Source: Perognathus longimembris pacificus (lineage: Eukaryota > Chordata > Mammalia > Rodentia > Heteromyidae). Taken from it: DNA of 64,000 nucleotides. Below are positions 23,530 through 33,984 of the stretch, one piece after another. The DNA lies in assembly GCF_023159225.1 (NCBI RefSeq), contig NC_063188.1:31493626-31557625 (forward strand). Direction: 5' to 3'. The translations under genes were made by a program, and so were the position numbers. Each line of letters opens with the position of its first letter. Position 1 is the first letter of the stretch. The notes under the pieces are model-generated. The model was not told where the DNA came from and ran no database searches. It saw only the letters and a program-made list of their open reading frames with translations.

Positions 23530-24320
23530 CTGGCAACTTCATTTTTCAAGTTGCTCAACTACAAGCAAAAAAATCTTGGTCTTATATTCATCTTTCCCCT
23601 TGTCACCAGAATTTAGTCTCTTAGCAAACCTTGCTTATCCTGCCTTCAAAATATATTCCAAATCCAACAATTTCTCTCCTCTTTATTATTTCCTTCATGG
23701 TCCAAGCTTTTACTGATTTCTTTTAAAGGAGTATTTATTGAGATATAATCCTCCTAGTGTACAGTTCACTCATTTGAAGCATATGAATGGTTTTTAGCAA
23801 AAAGAGTTTTAAACCCTTACAAAAATCAATTTTAGTATATTCAAGGCAGGGGTACCAACAAATACAAAACCTGTCATATAGCAGTCACAAAAGCCACTTC
23901 CTTATTCATCTAGTACATCAGGAACTTGTCACCTCAAAGTTGCTGCATTTGCTTGTTACCCAGACTTGAAAGCTTCTCTTCCCCAATATCTGCTTTGCTG
24001 CTCCATTGCTTATTTTTGGCTACAGTTCACATGTCACATTTTAAATGAGATCTTTCCTGGCCACCTTGTTTCACATCCTCCATTCAAAGCACATTATATT
24101 GCCCCTTCTCTGCTTTATGTTTTTCCTTTGAAACGAATGATAATCTCATATATCATATACTTTAGTAATTTGCTTAGGTTATTGTCTATGCTGTACATTA
24201 GAGTGCAACTTATTTGATACCATGGATTTTTTAAATCTATTTTGCTCATATTCGATACCACACATTGAATATTTGCACTGTATCTCTTCTAGACTATTGA
24301 TTCAATAAATATTTGAATGG
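23530..24320 (+). mobile_element. L2 LINE, sense, split by L1M fragment
   Basis: 'cctgccttcaaaatatattc' and 'ttccttcatggtccaagc' match L2 upstream of the break. 'agttcacatgtcacatttta', 'tttcctggccaccttgtttc' and 'tcaataaatatttgaatgga' complete the 3' end after it. Confidence 0.68.
23725..23915 (-). mobile_element. L1M 3' UTR fragment, antisense, inside L2
   Basis: 'gtatttattgagatataatc', 'gtgtacagttcactcatttg' and 'catatagcagtcac' are reversed L1M 3' UTR landmarks. Confidence 0.6.
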
Positions 24321-24349
24321 ATAAATAATGAATCAGTGACCAGTCAACT

Positions 24350-24535
24350 GAAAGAATGGTTCAGAGTATGACTTTGGAATCAAGTATGCCTAGCTCTCTA
24401 TCTCAGCTCTGCTACTTACCAACAGTGTGACTTTGTGTAGGCTTCCCCAAGCCTCAATTTCTTGCATGAGTCACAAGGGTGATGTAAGAATTCTAATGAG
24501 TTAGCCTGGAAAAGTGCTCAATGCAGTTTTTTTCA
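24350..24535 (+). repeat. MIR SINE, sense, well kept
   Basis: 'tgactttggaatcaagtatg', 'tgctacttaccaacagtgtg' and 'aagcctcaatttcttgcatg' give the MIR head and core in order. Confidence 0.77.
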
Positions 24536-25079
24536 CATACAGATCATACAAGTGACATAAAATAATAATTATAAAAGATCCTCTTGGAGGCATATTTGAA
24601 AACACAGAGGACAAATGAGTTTCTGAGACAGGTCCTGGCTGAGGTGGGATGTGGCCTTCCTAAGATATAAAATAGCAAGCATCCCCAAACCAACAATGAA
24701 AAAAGAAAAATCACATCCATTTCCTCAGTTTTCACACCTTCTGAATGATCTCTTAAAGTAGAAACAAAGCTTCCTCAGATTCCAAGTAGATTTGAGGCCT
24801 ATTTACCCTTGACACCCTGACCTGGTTCACATATGACTCTTGGAGAGAGATATCTCCTATAATTGACAGAATGGTCACATTGTCACAAGAGGATCCTAAG
24901 ACTCGTCCAGAATATGCTGGGGGCTAATGTTTTCTGGAATCTTCTCAAGAGGCAGCAGAAAGTGACCTCAATCCTCAGCAGGTAGCACATGCATCAGGCC
25001 ATCAGGTGTTCAGGAATCTTCATTTTAAGCAAGCACCTCATGTTATTCTGTTGTCAGTGATGTGCATTGAGCAGATATG
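24536..25079. other. No recognised feature
   Basis: About 540 bases without an identifiable repeat or gene. Confidence 0.45.
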
Positions 25080-25340
25080 TGCATTTTAGCTCACAGTTAT
25101 GGAGGTGCCAGTCCATTGGTCAGGGCCTCTGGTGAAAGTCACATACTATGGCAGGAGCATGTGTCAGAGTGAGGATTGTATCACGGAGACAAAATGGGGT
25201 CCCACAATCTCCTTTGAGAGCTCAACTCCAATGACCTCCCATTAGGCTTCATCTCATAAAGGTCTTCAGAACCTACCAATACTATTACCCTGGAAACCAA
25301 GCCATGTGGACCTTGGGAGACTTTCATCTAAACCACCTTG
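25080..25340 (-). mobile_element. MaLR-type LTR, antisense
   Basis: 'agctcacagttatggaggtg', 'ggtcccacaatctcctttga', 'aatgacctcccattaggctt' and 'accttgggagactttcatct' match the reversed ERVL-MaLR LTR order. Termini are not clear. Confidence 0.52.
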
Positions 25341-25404
25341 TGTAGATATCCAGGCTCAATTGCTGACAGTGCTGTTTGGCTACATTTTGGGTGGCATCTG
25401 AGAA

Positions 25405-25460
25405 TGCATATGTTTAACAAGTCCCCAAGTAGTTCTAATTCACATTGAAATGTTAGCAGC
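25405..25460 (+). mobile_element. MER5A-like fragment
   Basis: 'tttaacaagtccccaagtag' and 'ttctaattcacattgaaatg' resemble the 3' part of MER5A (hAT-Charlie non-autonomous transposon). Very short. Confidence 0.4.
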
Positions 25461-25919
25461 ATTTTCCCCTGTTATTAGTAACCAGACTGAGAGAACAACT
25501 CTTAAAGCACAGATGAGAGATGTAATGGAAGAAGGGAGGTCCATACCAGCTAGTAAAATGTTCACGCAGAAAAAGCCTTTGAGAGGGATATTGTTAAGAC
25601 TAAAGACTGTTATGCAGGTAAGGAACAGTGGGAAGAGGGATGCTATGAGGGCAGTTACCAAGTTTCAAGGCCCAAAGAAAGTTGCAAGGGAGACCAAATT
25701 TCAGCCACTTGAACAAGAAACACTGATGCAGGTAGACTTTTATCCATCCTTCAGGATTCTTCTCAGAAGCTTCTCTTGCTTACCAGTTACCTGGGGAACT
25801 TTCTTGGATACTTTGTGATAGAGAATTCTAATATGGCAAAGTTAGGAGTAATTGCAGGGATTATGCACCAGAACTCAGCATTGAGAATGTCAATACAGTC
25901 CAGAGACAAATAGGGATTT
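25461..25919. other. Unassigned sequence with a 122-codon open frame
   Basis: The plus frame 25450-25818 is one of the longest open frames not explained by a young repeat. Its first codons overlap the MER5A-like fragment. No domain, Kozak preference or homologue is evident. 'CAGGTAAGG' at about 25615 resembles a splice donor, but no matching exon was found. Treated as non-coding. Confidence 0.35.
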
Positions 25920-26030
25920 GGGAGATAATAAAAACTCATATAATTTAACAATAGCAGTTAGGAACTGTGCTAGGCATTTCAGATATACAATCTTATATAA
26001 TAATCATTTCATTCCTCTCAGCAAGGCACT
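25920..26030 (-). repeat. MIR SINE fragment, antisense
   Basis: 'gaactgtgctaggcatttca' and 'aataatcatttcattcctct' are reversed MIR 3' half landmarks. Confidence 0.55.
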
Positions 26031-26274
26031 ACTTGATCTTTCTTGTACTGTGATACCTAGTGTCATCGCATGCTTGAGCATATGTTCCAAGAACAGTATG
26101 CTGGATAAAGCAATAGCTAAGTAGACAGAGTCAACTATCTGACTGGTCAGAGCTGTGGATTTCAACCACCTAGCCACCTTTTTGGGGAAGGATGAATGTC
26201 AGCTAAGCACAGTAGATGCCTGGGAAGGAAAGGAGACAAAATGACTGCCTATTTTCCACTCACAGATCAACAGA

Positions 26275-26510
26275 GTTAACACTGAGTTTATCCTATGTAT
26301 ATACCAAGCACTTTACCCATACTATCTCATTCAATCCTTATGACAACCCAGTGAGGTCTGGTAGCATTACTATACTTATTCTATAGTTAAGTAGATAGAG
26401 ACTGAGAAAGGGTAAGTAATTTATTCCAAGTTGCACAGAAAATGCATGATGGAGCTAGGACCTAACTGACTCTGGGTCTAAACCTATGCCATTCAGCTCT
26501 ACTGCTTCTT
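26275..26510 (-). repeat. MIR SINE, antisense
   Basis: 'accaagcactttacccatac', 'tatctcattcaatccttatg', 'gactgagaaagggtaagtaa' and 'ggacctaactgactctgg' cover most of a reversed MIR. Confidence 0.76.
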
Positions 26511-26528
26511 GGCAACATATAAAAATAG

Positions 26529-26530
26529 TA

Positions 26531-26557
<27 letters not shown>
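26529..26557. repeat. (TA)n microsatellite
   Basis: About 14 alternating TA units between two antisense MIR copies. Confidence 0.95.
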
Positions 26558-26559
<2 letters not shown>

Positions 26560-26562
<3 letters not shown>

Positions 26563-26745
26563 CAGCACTGTTCTAAATAATTTTATTTCCTTATTTAACA
26601 TTCATTATAACTTTCTCAGGTGGGTAACACTTTTGTCCTCAGTTTACAGACAGGGAAGCAGAGGCACAGAAAGGTTCACCAAGACCACACAATAGTAACA
26701 AGCAGACCTAGGTTGTAAAGATAAACAACACGACTTCAGTACTTC
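26560..26745 (-). repeat. Second MIR SINE, antisense
   Basis: 'cagcactgttctaaataatt', 'aagcagaggcacagaaaggt' and 'aagcagacctaggttgtaaa' are reversed MIR landmarks. Same orientation as the MIR just upstream; independent divergence suggests two insertions, not a duplication. Confidence 0.66.
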
Positions 26746-26829
26746 CATTACCCCAAATTCCATGTAGCCTCATTAGGAAGAAGAGGAGTACACAAAGAAG
26801 AGTATAAAGGTCTTAGATATCAGTTTCTG

Positions 26830-26867
26830 AAGTCACATACTGCTCCTTTAAGTCACATACTGCTCCT
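26830..26867. repeat. Short tandem duplication, period 20
   Basis: AAGTCACATACTGCTCCT occurs twice exactly (from 26830 and from 26850). Confidence 0.9.
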
Positions 26868-27087
26868 ATAAATATTCTGTCCAGAACACTACAAGTTTTG
26901 ATATACTGTCAGTATTTTCCTGTATCTCCAACTCACTTACCCTGCATATTTGAAGTCAAGTTTTTCCTACCCTTACCAAAGATAGACACCTTCTAGTCCA
27001 CATTAATAAACCATCATGATAATTATTGTGTTGACTGTTCTGTGCCCACCTCTGCCAAGGTGTGGCCCTCTGACTTTTCAGTCTTTT

Positions 27088-27293
27088 TTTTTTTTTTTTT
27101 TGGCCAGTCCTGGGCCTTGGACTCAGGGCCTGAGCACTGTCCCTGGCTTCTTCCCGCTCAAGGCTAGCACTTCGCCACTTGAGCCACAGCGCCGCTTCTG
27201 GCCGTTTTCTGTATATGTGGTGCTGGGGAATCGAACCTAGGGCCTCGGGTATCCGAGGCAGGAACTCTTGCCACTAGGCTATATCCCCAGCCC
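27088..27293 (-). repeat. Young IDL-Geo dimeric SINE, 16-bp TSD
   Basis: T-run, Geo-like monomer, ID-like monomer ending 'tatatccccagccc'. GACTTTTCAGTCTTTT flanks it exactly at 27072-27087 and 27294-27309. Nearly the same sequence as the copy at 13.4 kb, with about eight differences in 190 bases. Confidence 0.97.
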
Positions 27294-27309
27294 GACTTTT
27301 CAGTCTTTT

Positions 27310-28060
27310 GACTGACATTTTGTAGAACCACTGGACCCTGAACTTGAGACTGTGACTAAAGTCTAGTATCTCAGCTTCATTTTTCTGTGGAAGAGGTGAC
27401 CTTAACTGACTCTCCTATTTTTGTGGTCCAGTCCATCTCTCAATCAGAATTCCTTCTCTACCCTCTAGCCATCCAGGACCAAACCCCAGTTAAAGGTGCT
27501 TTCCCTCTTACTGGGTATGCTAGCCTTAGGCTCCATTTTTAACATAATAAGGAGTCAAGCAGGTTATCTCTGGTTCACTTATTTCAGGGTTGTCACCAAA
27601 CATGGGTGAAGCAAAGGGCAGATTTCTCTCTCTTGAGCTTTCTGAAAGCTGTTAGTCACAGAGGAGAGGTTTGCTCCTCTGTGTATAGTGATGCCTCAAG
27701 GTGCAGCTGCTAAGGGAATGCCAGCTCTGCCTCTATGCCACCTACTGGAAGAAAGAGGAAATGACACCAGAAAAGTGAAATTGAAACTGCAGCACTCTCT
27801 GTCTGCCCTGGATCAGCAATCTTGTGTAGGAGCCTGACTGTAGAGAAGTAAGATACAGGGCATGGAGTAGGGGGAGTTCTACTGTGTATTCAGTTTCCTT
27901 CTAAGAGTATTCTGTGGAATTTCCAATCACTCTAGAGTTTTGTGTGGAATTCCCAACCACTCTCTTTTGTTTATTACAGTACTGAAGCTTTAAGGACTCT
28001 ATGACTTGAGCCAGGCCCCCAGCCCTTCTGCTTTTACTTTGAGATAGGAATGTTATATAG
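27310..28060. other. No recognised repeat; one CTCF-like motif
   Basis: About 750 bases of apparently unique sequence, moderately GC-rich for this window, containing the motif at 27736-27748. Confidence 0.45.
27736..27748 (-). promoter_or_regulatory. Candidate CTCF binding motif
   Basis: The minus strand reads CCAGTAGGTGGCA, which fits the CTCF core pattern CCASYAGRKGGCR at all 13 positions. It lies in non-repeat sequence. Occupancy is unknown; short motifs of this kind also occur by chance. Confidence 0.38.
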
Positions 28061-28064
28061 TAAG

Positions 28065-28620
28065 TTATACGAGAAGCCACATATTGAAGGATCAAACCTT
28101 GGAGTTTTTATTACAGCATTAGCTGTCTGCAAGCAGCCAGTTGTTGCAAAGGCCTGCAACCCACAAATACCCTTAACACTATCAGGGAACAGGCCAGAGA
28201 GGAAAGATAGAGCAAAAGCAAGACTAGCAAACCGATCCAGCTCCAATGCAGAGCTGACTTGGGATGACATGGTGACCAGAGACAAGCCAGGAGACAGAAG
28301 ACAGGACGTGAATATGGAGACATGTGGCATGGTGTAATGGTGCCTGAGTTGCCCTGACCTAATAGGATCAGGTCAGGGAGCTGGGTCATAAGAAGCTCCC
28401 AGTCCCAAGCACTTGACTAACAGGTTCAGTAACCTATAGGCCAAGTGCCCACCCCTGTCTCTTAGGATTCAGGAACACCCATCACCTGGGGATGGGACTT
28501 CCCTTCCTCTAGGAATGCAGGCACACCCATCAAGACAAGATGCCAGATAGTATAACTCACCATGTGGCCAGTGATGGCGCTGGCCAGATCTGACCTCCAC
28601 ATTAAAGGAACTGGGTTGTT
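28065..28620 (-). mobile_element. LTR-like element (family X, copy 1), antisense
   Basis: Shares order and sequence with 61616-62148 over about 500 bases, for example 'agagctga', 'catggtgaccag', 'gtaacctat' and 'cccatcacctgggg' blocks, and with 46214-46545 at one end. On the minus strand AATAAAAACTCC lies near one end, as in an LTR R region, followed by U5-like 'atgtggcttctc'. Classification as ERV LTR is inference; no TG...CA boundary pair was fixed. Confidence 0.55.
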
Positions 28621-28627
28621 CTTAGAC

Positions 28628-28675
28628 CCATCCTCTGAGTAGCTGATGATACAGGTGTGTACCACTACACCTGGC
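28628..28675 (-). repeat. B1-like SINE head fragment, antisense
   Basis: 'ctgagtagctgatgatacag' and 'taccactacacctggct' are the reversed 7SL-like start of a composite SINE. Confidence 0.5.
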
Positions 28676-28689
28676 TCCAATCATCTTCT

Positions 28690-29142
28690 TCTAAGATCAT
28701 GCTAAGGGGGTAGACAAAGGTGAAATCACTGCACCCACCAAAAGAGCCTGTTAAGGCAGGAGCTTTTTAACTTGACCTCCAGAAAAATGGTTCATCCAAC
28801 AAAGGAATCTAAGCATTTGCAAGTAAAAAAAATCACAATTTTTGTCTTTACAATCCTCTACTTCCAATTCAGTGCAGCATTCCCTGCCATTATGAAGATA
28901 ACCAACAACCCACTGCGATATTCACAGTACCTGTGATTTTGCCATCAGTGGAAGTCACAGATGGTTGCACAGCACATTATGATAGCTGTATTAAAATGAC
29001 TTCCAATACCCTTTATGCTAATCACTACTTTGAAATTATGGTAGTAGAGGCATTCTATGAGATTGCACTCTTTAATATTGGTAAAGAAGCATGTATTTAG
29101 CCTTTTCACAAAATCATTTTTTATTATTTAGGTAACCAGAAG
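28690..29142. other. No recognised feature
   Basis: About 450 bases. I looked for gag or 5' LTR sequence belonging to the provirus downstream and saw none. Confidence 0.4.
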
Positions 29143-29215
29143 ATGAGGATGGAACACAGTGACAAAGCACTAGTCTAACAAACACAAGTCCCTGGATTCA
29201 ATACTGACTCCACAA
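29143..29215 (+). repeat. ID-like SINE monomer, sense, old
   Basis: 'acacagtgacaaagcactag', 'caaacacaagtccctggatt' and 'caatactgactcc' follow the ID monomer with substitutions in both boxes. Confidence 0.52.
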
Positions 29216-29261
29216 AACAATTATTTTAGGTAATAATATTTTAATATAATTGGTTTACACC

Positions 29262-30199
29262 CACCAAAGCCTTGCCACCATCCTTCAATCTTCTGGGACT
29301 GGTTGCTGAAGACTGATGAGGCCCGGGGCTCCTAACCTCAACCACTCATGCCACCACATAGGAGCCGAGGGTAACAATCATGGTTGCAGGTAGGCCTATT
29401 TCATTTCTGGTGGATACAGGTCCTATGTATTCTGTGCTTACTCAGTTCTAGGGCCCAGACTACCTAGCTGAGACCTCCATAGTTGGGGTGGAGGGTAAAA
29501 TTTACAGGCCCCAACAACCCCCTCACATTATCTGTCTTTTTATTATATACTGATCACTATAGGCCCATGCCTTCCTTATTGTTCCCTGTGCCCTTCGTAA
29601 ATACTAGGGACCTGCTATACCTTTATAAACTCATCTGCCACAGGCACCAGCCTCCACTAAGTTTTCTGCTAAGTGGGAAGGACCTTATCCTGTAACTCTC
29701 ACACCCACGGCTGTGCAGATTCAGGGTCATCCTCACTGGATTCGCCTCCACTATGATAAGTGTCACCTGCCTGACCAGCCTTCATACACCTCTTAGCCCA
29801 CTGGACGCCTATCTCTGCGAATAAAGAAACTGGACCTAGCCTTCTCCTAGTCATTGAGGAACCAGAGGACCCCACTCAGGATAAGTAACGCCTTGATGAC
29901 AGCACCTTTTGGGAGCCAATCACCACCTGGCTTATACCCTTTTTGGGCCTAGTAGTAGACAGTTTTTGCCTTTTATTAATTGTGCCTTGCCCGTTTAGGT
30001 ATTTAATATTCTCGTGGAGAGGATCAGGACCTTTACTAATCAGACTGTCAACCAAAAGCTTCTCAGAAGGCAGTTGAACAGTGACTCAGGGAAAACACAA
30101 ATTGATTACTTTGCCCCTTTTCAGCAGGAATTCATTTCAGAAGAAACAACCATTGCCCATGTTTCCAGCCCAGTACCCATACATATTAAACAACAAAGA
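29262..30199 (+). pseudogene. Collapsed gammaretrovirus-like gag-pol-env remnant
   Basis: Pieces of a gammaretrovirus-like genome appear in the right order but with most of each gene missing. About 29262-29319 looks like the gag C-terminus ending in TGA-TGA. A protease start is readable about 29363-29448, with active-site LVDTG (DTG codons 29413-29421), then a stop. From 29671 a frame open to a stop at 29794 carries the integrase C-terminal signature (KWEGPYPV, later HPHWIR). About 29925-29990 encodes a hydrophobic segment after TWLIP, consistent with the Env transmembrane helix. Reverse transcriptase, RNase H, the integrase core and nearly all surface Env are absent. Not a working provirus. 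Class call is from motif order, not alignment. Confidence 0.75.
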
Positions 30200-30615
30200 T
30201 GAAGTTAGCATGTCTTCCTTCATTTTGACTTAAAACCTCCATCTTAGGTCCTCTGCCCTTTCCCTGAAATCAGGTGACCAAATCAGACTTTTGATGCAAT
30301 TGTTAACTCCCACCTCCTGAACCCAATTGTTAACTCCCACCTCCAGTCAGATAGCCTCCAGCTGCAGCAATGGAATGCCTTCTGCGCAGACCTAACTGCA
30401 ACTGTTGCAATCAGTGAAGCCCGCCCAGGCTATATGCTATCTTTGGCTCCAGCTGTAACTACAGAGTACGCCTCCCTTGGCCTATAAAGATACCCCTTTT
30501 TCGTAAAAACAAGCATTGTGCCCAGTCCAAAAGGCACAGCCATGTTGGCTTGCTGACAACTTTGCTGTATGTGACTTGGGGTTTGCATGGTCTTCTGGGC
30601 TGAAATGACAAAGCA
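30200..30615 (+). mobile_element. Probable 3' LTR of the collapsed provirus
   Basis: Follows a purine-rich stretch (PPT-like 'aaacaacaaagatgaag') and starts near TGAAGTTAGC. A TATAAA box at 30483-30488 and a 21-bp direct repeat in the upstream half (30297-30317, 30324-30344) fit a U3 region. The 3' boundary is uncertain because a SINE follows, and no polyadenylation signal was fixed. No matching 5' LTR in the window. Confidence 0.58.
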
Positions 30616-30633
30616 TTTGTTTTCTTTTGTTGT

Positions 30634-30815
30634 TGTTGTTTGTCTTGGGTGCGGTCCCTCAGCCTTTTTGCTCAAAGCTAGTACTTGAGGCACTTCTGGC
30701 TTTTGTGGTTGTTAGTTGGAAATAAAGAGGCTCACAGATTTTTCTGCCTAAACTGGCTTTGAACTGTCATCCTCAGAAAGCTAGGATTATAGACATGAGC
30801 CACTGGTGCCTGGAC
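30634..30815 (-). repeat. B1-dID composite SINE, antisense, internally deleted
   Basis: GTT-repeat tail, 'tttttgctcaaagctagtac', 'cacttctggctttt', 'gttagttggaaataaagagg', 'atgagccactggtgcctgg'. Shorter than the roughly 240-bp copies elsewhere, with gaps in the tRNA-like module. Confidence 0.78.
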
Positions 30816-31127
30816 TCTATGCTTTTTAAGGAAAGAATCTTAAATTAATTTAAATTATCCTATCAATAGATAATTTTAGAATTTAATTTGTATAATTGAT
30901 GTGTAACATTTTAATTTGACATGTATGTAACATAATTATATAGATATTGTACAAAATTTTCTGAAGCTTGGTAAAATATCCCTACTTGTCATATTCAAGA
31001 TTAGCCAAGTCCCTTGATTAGTATTGTTTAGATATCAGTCTTCTTGGGACAATGCTCAATATAATGGAACATTTTCTGGTCAACCATTTCCCGAGTTTTT
31101 TTTTTTTTTCTAGTTTACTTTTGTTAT
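30816..31127. other. No recognised feature, very AT-rich
   Basis: About 310 bases of AT-rich sequence ending in a T14 run at 31097-31110. Confidence 0.4.
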
Positions 31128-31200
31128 AGCTAAGTGACAAAGTGTTCGTATTGGAAACACAAGGACCAGATTTAAATCTCCATTGCTATTATCAACAAAA
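31128..31200 (+). repeat. ID-like SINE monomer, sense, old
   Basis: 'agctaagtgacaaagtgttc', 'ttggaaacacaaggaccaga' and 'atttaaatctcc' retain the ID layout with an A-rich tail. Confidence 0.45.
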
Positions 31201-31249
31201 AAGGATAAAAAAGATCTATTTTGTATGGCCTTACATTTTTAACTATACT

Positions 31250-31470
31250 TAAACCCTTTATTTGCTTGCTCTTCACCAGATGCCATTCTAAGTCCTTCAC
31301 ATATAATAAACCAGTTAATCATTACTACAATTCTCTGATAAAGGCAATATTTCTAACTCCACACAGAACTGTGGAAACAAAAGCACAGAGAAGTAAAGTA
31401 ATTTGGCAAGCTAAATCAGCTGCTAAATGTCAGTGTTTCCAAACCAGATGCCACTCTTTGGGGTCTACAC
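31250..31470 (-). repeat. MIR SINE, antisense
   Basis: 'agatgccattctaagtcctt', 'aaccagttaatcattactac' and 'aaagcacagagaagtaaagt' give a reversed MIR. Confidence 0.66.
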
Positions 31471-31479
31471 TCCATGGCT

Positions 31480-33110
31480 CAGTCACTGTACTGTAGTGTA
31501 CATTGTCATATAATGGCACTGGTGAGACCATTTTTACATTCTAAACTAGTTTTTTAAAACATTTCATTTGCTCTATGTATTCTGGATAAACAGCTTTCCC
31601 ACTAGAGCCCAGCCATCAAGACTACCCAGACAAAGCTCCAGAAGACCTGGTTCTTGGGCCAGCTGCAATGGATCCAAACACAAGGAGGATAGAGATGGTG
31701 GGAGAATATGCATGGGCAGTGCTGCAGGATTGTGAAGCACAAGAAAAAGAGCTCAAATGTCAGCTGCAGGTTTCTGGTTTGGATGACCAAGGAGGTCAAA
31801 GAGGCACAGACACAGAAGGAAGATAAGGAGTGCAGTCATAGTCACCACTAGCCTGAACAGTGAATGTGCTTTTGGCCAGCACTTCCTGTCATTTCCAGTG
31901 TGATTGGTGAGACTACTGTGTGAAGGAGGAGGTAAGCACTGATAATATTGTCTGTTTACACACGTAAGGTATGGGGGAGTCTGACACTTGTACTTGAATG
32001 ATCCCACAACCAGCAGCAGATCCAAAGTTTGAACCCAGGTCTATGTGACTCCAATTCCAGCAGATACCCTGCTCCTATTCAGACTCCCATTTTTCACTGA
32101 GCCTATGATTCAATTCTAGTTGTTGTCTGTTGCCATGGCTCCTAATTTGCTGTATTTCCAGAACTCTAACATAATTTGAGCCTGGGGGCTGGCTCCCTGC
32201 CAGCCTCCTCCCAACCCAGTTTTCAATATTTATATTCTTCCCTTCCTATTACTGCCCTCACCTGTCCTTCTGGATCCCATTGTATCCCTTCCCTATATGC
32301 CTCACCAGACTCAAACCAGAATGACACCTTCAGTTTTTCAGGCCCTTCTCCATATCCACTCATTGCTCAATCCTCATCCTAGTGTTCTTGTCTTTCACAT
32401 TGGCCCTAAAACAAACACTGGTGATCTGAATCTGTAGTTTTCCCTTTAGACTTTGTTTCTGTGTCTGTCTAATTTGGTGGTCTTGTGTTCATGTGAGAAT
32501 AAATGTGGCAGAGATTAATTCTACAAGGTTTGGCAAGTACTTAGTGGACAAGAGACCTAGATGCTGGTCATCCTGAATAGGCTGGACGGCCCCACATAGG
32601 ACCATATTCTGTCCAAACTCGGATGCCCCTGCCCGACTACTCATGCTGTTTAAAAATCTGTTAATAATTATGTATCCACAATATAATTCTGTTTCACACA
32701 TAAACACTAAGAATTTTTGTCCTATTTTAGTATATGCTGGAATTTCCAGAAATACAACTACCATGTAAATGGAAGGAAATCTAGGCTTTGTTGTGTTTAA
32801 AATCCCCCCAAGAGTTATTTAACATTTTTGAAGATCACATTGCCAACAGCAACACTGAACATGGTAATTGAGTGGTAATGAAATGCCCCATCTGTGATTG
32901 CATTTTTCATGCTTGTGTTCAGGTGTTTCTATGTATTTTTGCCTATTTCCTTAGGTCTAGTATGGAGGGTCCATTCAATTGTATGCTCAGTAAGTACATT
33001 ATATTATACTGAGTTTCACTGTTTAGTTTCAGAATATAAAGAGGTGGTTGTGAAGTACTTATTTAAAAATGTATACTTCTTTAAGTGTCCACTGCTGTTT
33101 GGAAGGCTTT
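31480..33110. other. No recognised gene; possible MIR trace only
   Basis: About 1.6 kb of unassigned sequence. 'aagtttgaacccaggtctat' near 32023 recalls a reversed MIR head. Open frames on both strands (for example minus 31753-32025, plus 32176-32382) show no domain and overlap without pattern. Confidence 0.42.
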
Positions 33111-33114
33111 AGGT

Positions 33115-33300
33115 GTGTATCTGACATCATGTCCATGAAGTCTGAAAGAGATCACTATTATTTTCTCTCTTGTTTTACAGGTGATGAGACACAGAGAGGT
33201 TAATTACTTTGCCTAAGATTCACACAGTTTGCGAGTGACAGAAGAGCAATTGGAATCCAAACCTGCCTAACTTCACAGGCAAAACACATTCCAAGCTAGT
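33115..33300 (-). repeat. MIR SINE, antisense
   Basis: 'gatgagacacagagaggtta', 'attactttgcctaagattca' and 'ggaatccaaacctgcctaac' match a reversed MIR core. Confidence 0.72.
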
Positions 33301-33324
33301 AATGGTGTTGCTTGGCAGTTACTT

Positions 33325-33615
33325 TTCATCACCATAACAAAATGTCTAACAGAAACAACCTAATAGAAGACTTATTTTGGTTCCTAGTTTCAGATATTTC
33401 AATCCCATTACATGATCCTGTGTACTTGGTGAAATATAACGGAGCCTGATCTTGTGGTGGAGGAGCTTTCTCGTGGCATCAGGAAGCTGAGGGAGACTCC
33501 TCAACAGGATACAACCCTAAGGATACACCTTTCAATGACACACTACTTCCAAACAGGCTTTACTTCCTACCTTTCATCATCTCCTAATAATGCCATCAAA
33601 CACTTTATCAGGTCA
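33325..33615 (-). mobile_element. MaLR-type LTR, antisense
   Basis: 'atcaccataacaaaatgtct', 'agaagacttattttggttcc' and 'taatgccatcaaacacttta' follow the same reversed MaLR order as 25080-25340, with a different retained part. Confidence 0.5.
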
Positions 33616-33734
33616 GGACCCTAGAAAATCTCTGAAAAAGTATAGACAACCCCAAGGATAACTTAAAACACCCAGGTGCACAATTGGGTACGTTTCTTTA
33701 GAACGCACAGCCAGTCAATACCATGATTCAATTT

Positions 33735-33965
33735 ATTTTATTTTATTTTATTTTATTTTATTTTATTTTATTTTGCCAGTCCTGGGCCTTGGATTCAGGG
33801 CCTGAGCACTGTCCCTAGCTTCTTTTTGCTCAAGCCTAGCACTCTGCCACTTGAGCCACAGCACCACTTCTGGCCTTTTGTGTATATGTGATGCTGGGGA
33901 ATTGAAAACAGGGCTTCATGTATACGAGGCAAGCACTCTTGCCACTAGGCCATATTCCCAACCCT
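33735..33965 (-). repeat. IDL-Geo dimeric SINE with (TTTTA)n tail, 13-bp TSD
   Basis: The tail is a (TTTTA)n array to about 33775, then Geo-like and ID-like monomers ending 'ccatattcccaaccct'. CATGATTCAATTT flanks it at 33722-33734 and 33966-33978. On the SINE's own strand the tail reads (TAAAA)n. Confidence 0.96.
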
Positions 33966-33984
33966 CATGATTCAATTTTAATGA

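Noticed and set aside
25450..25818. 122-codon plus-strand frame with a splice-donor-like sequence
   Set aside because: No recognisable domain, starts in a MER5A-like fragment, no partner exon, and a frame of this length is expected by chance in 64 kb.
28034..28680. Possible host gene on either strand at 28 kb (several overlapping frames of 70-98 codons)
   Set aside because: The frames coincide with the LTR-like family that recurs at 46 and 61.6 kb, and none is kept open in the other copies.
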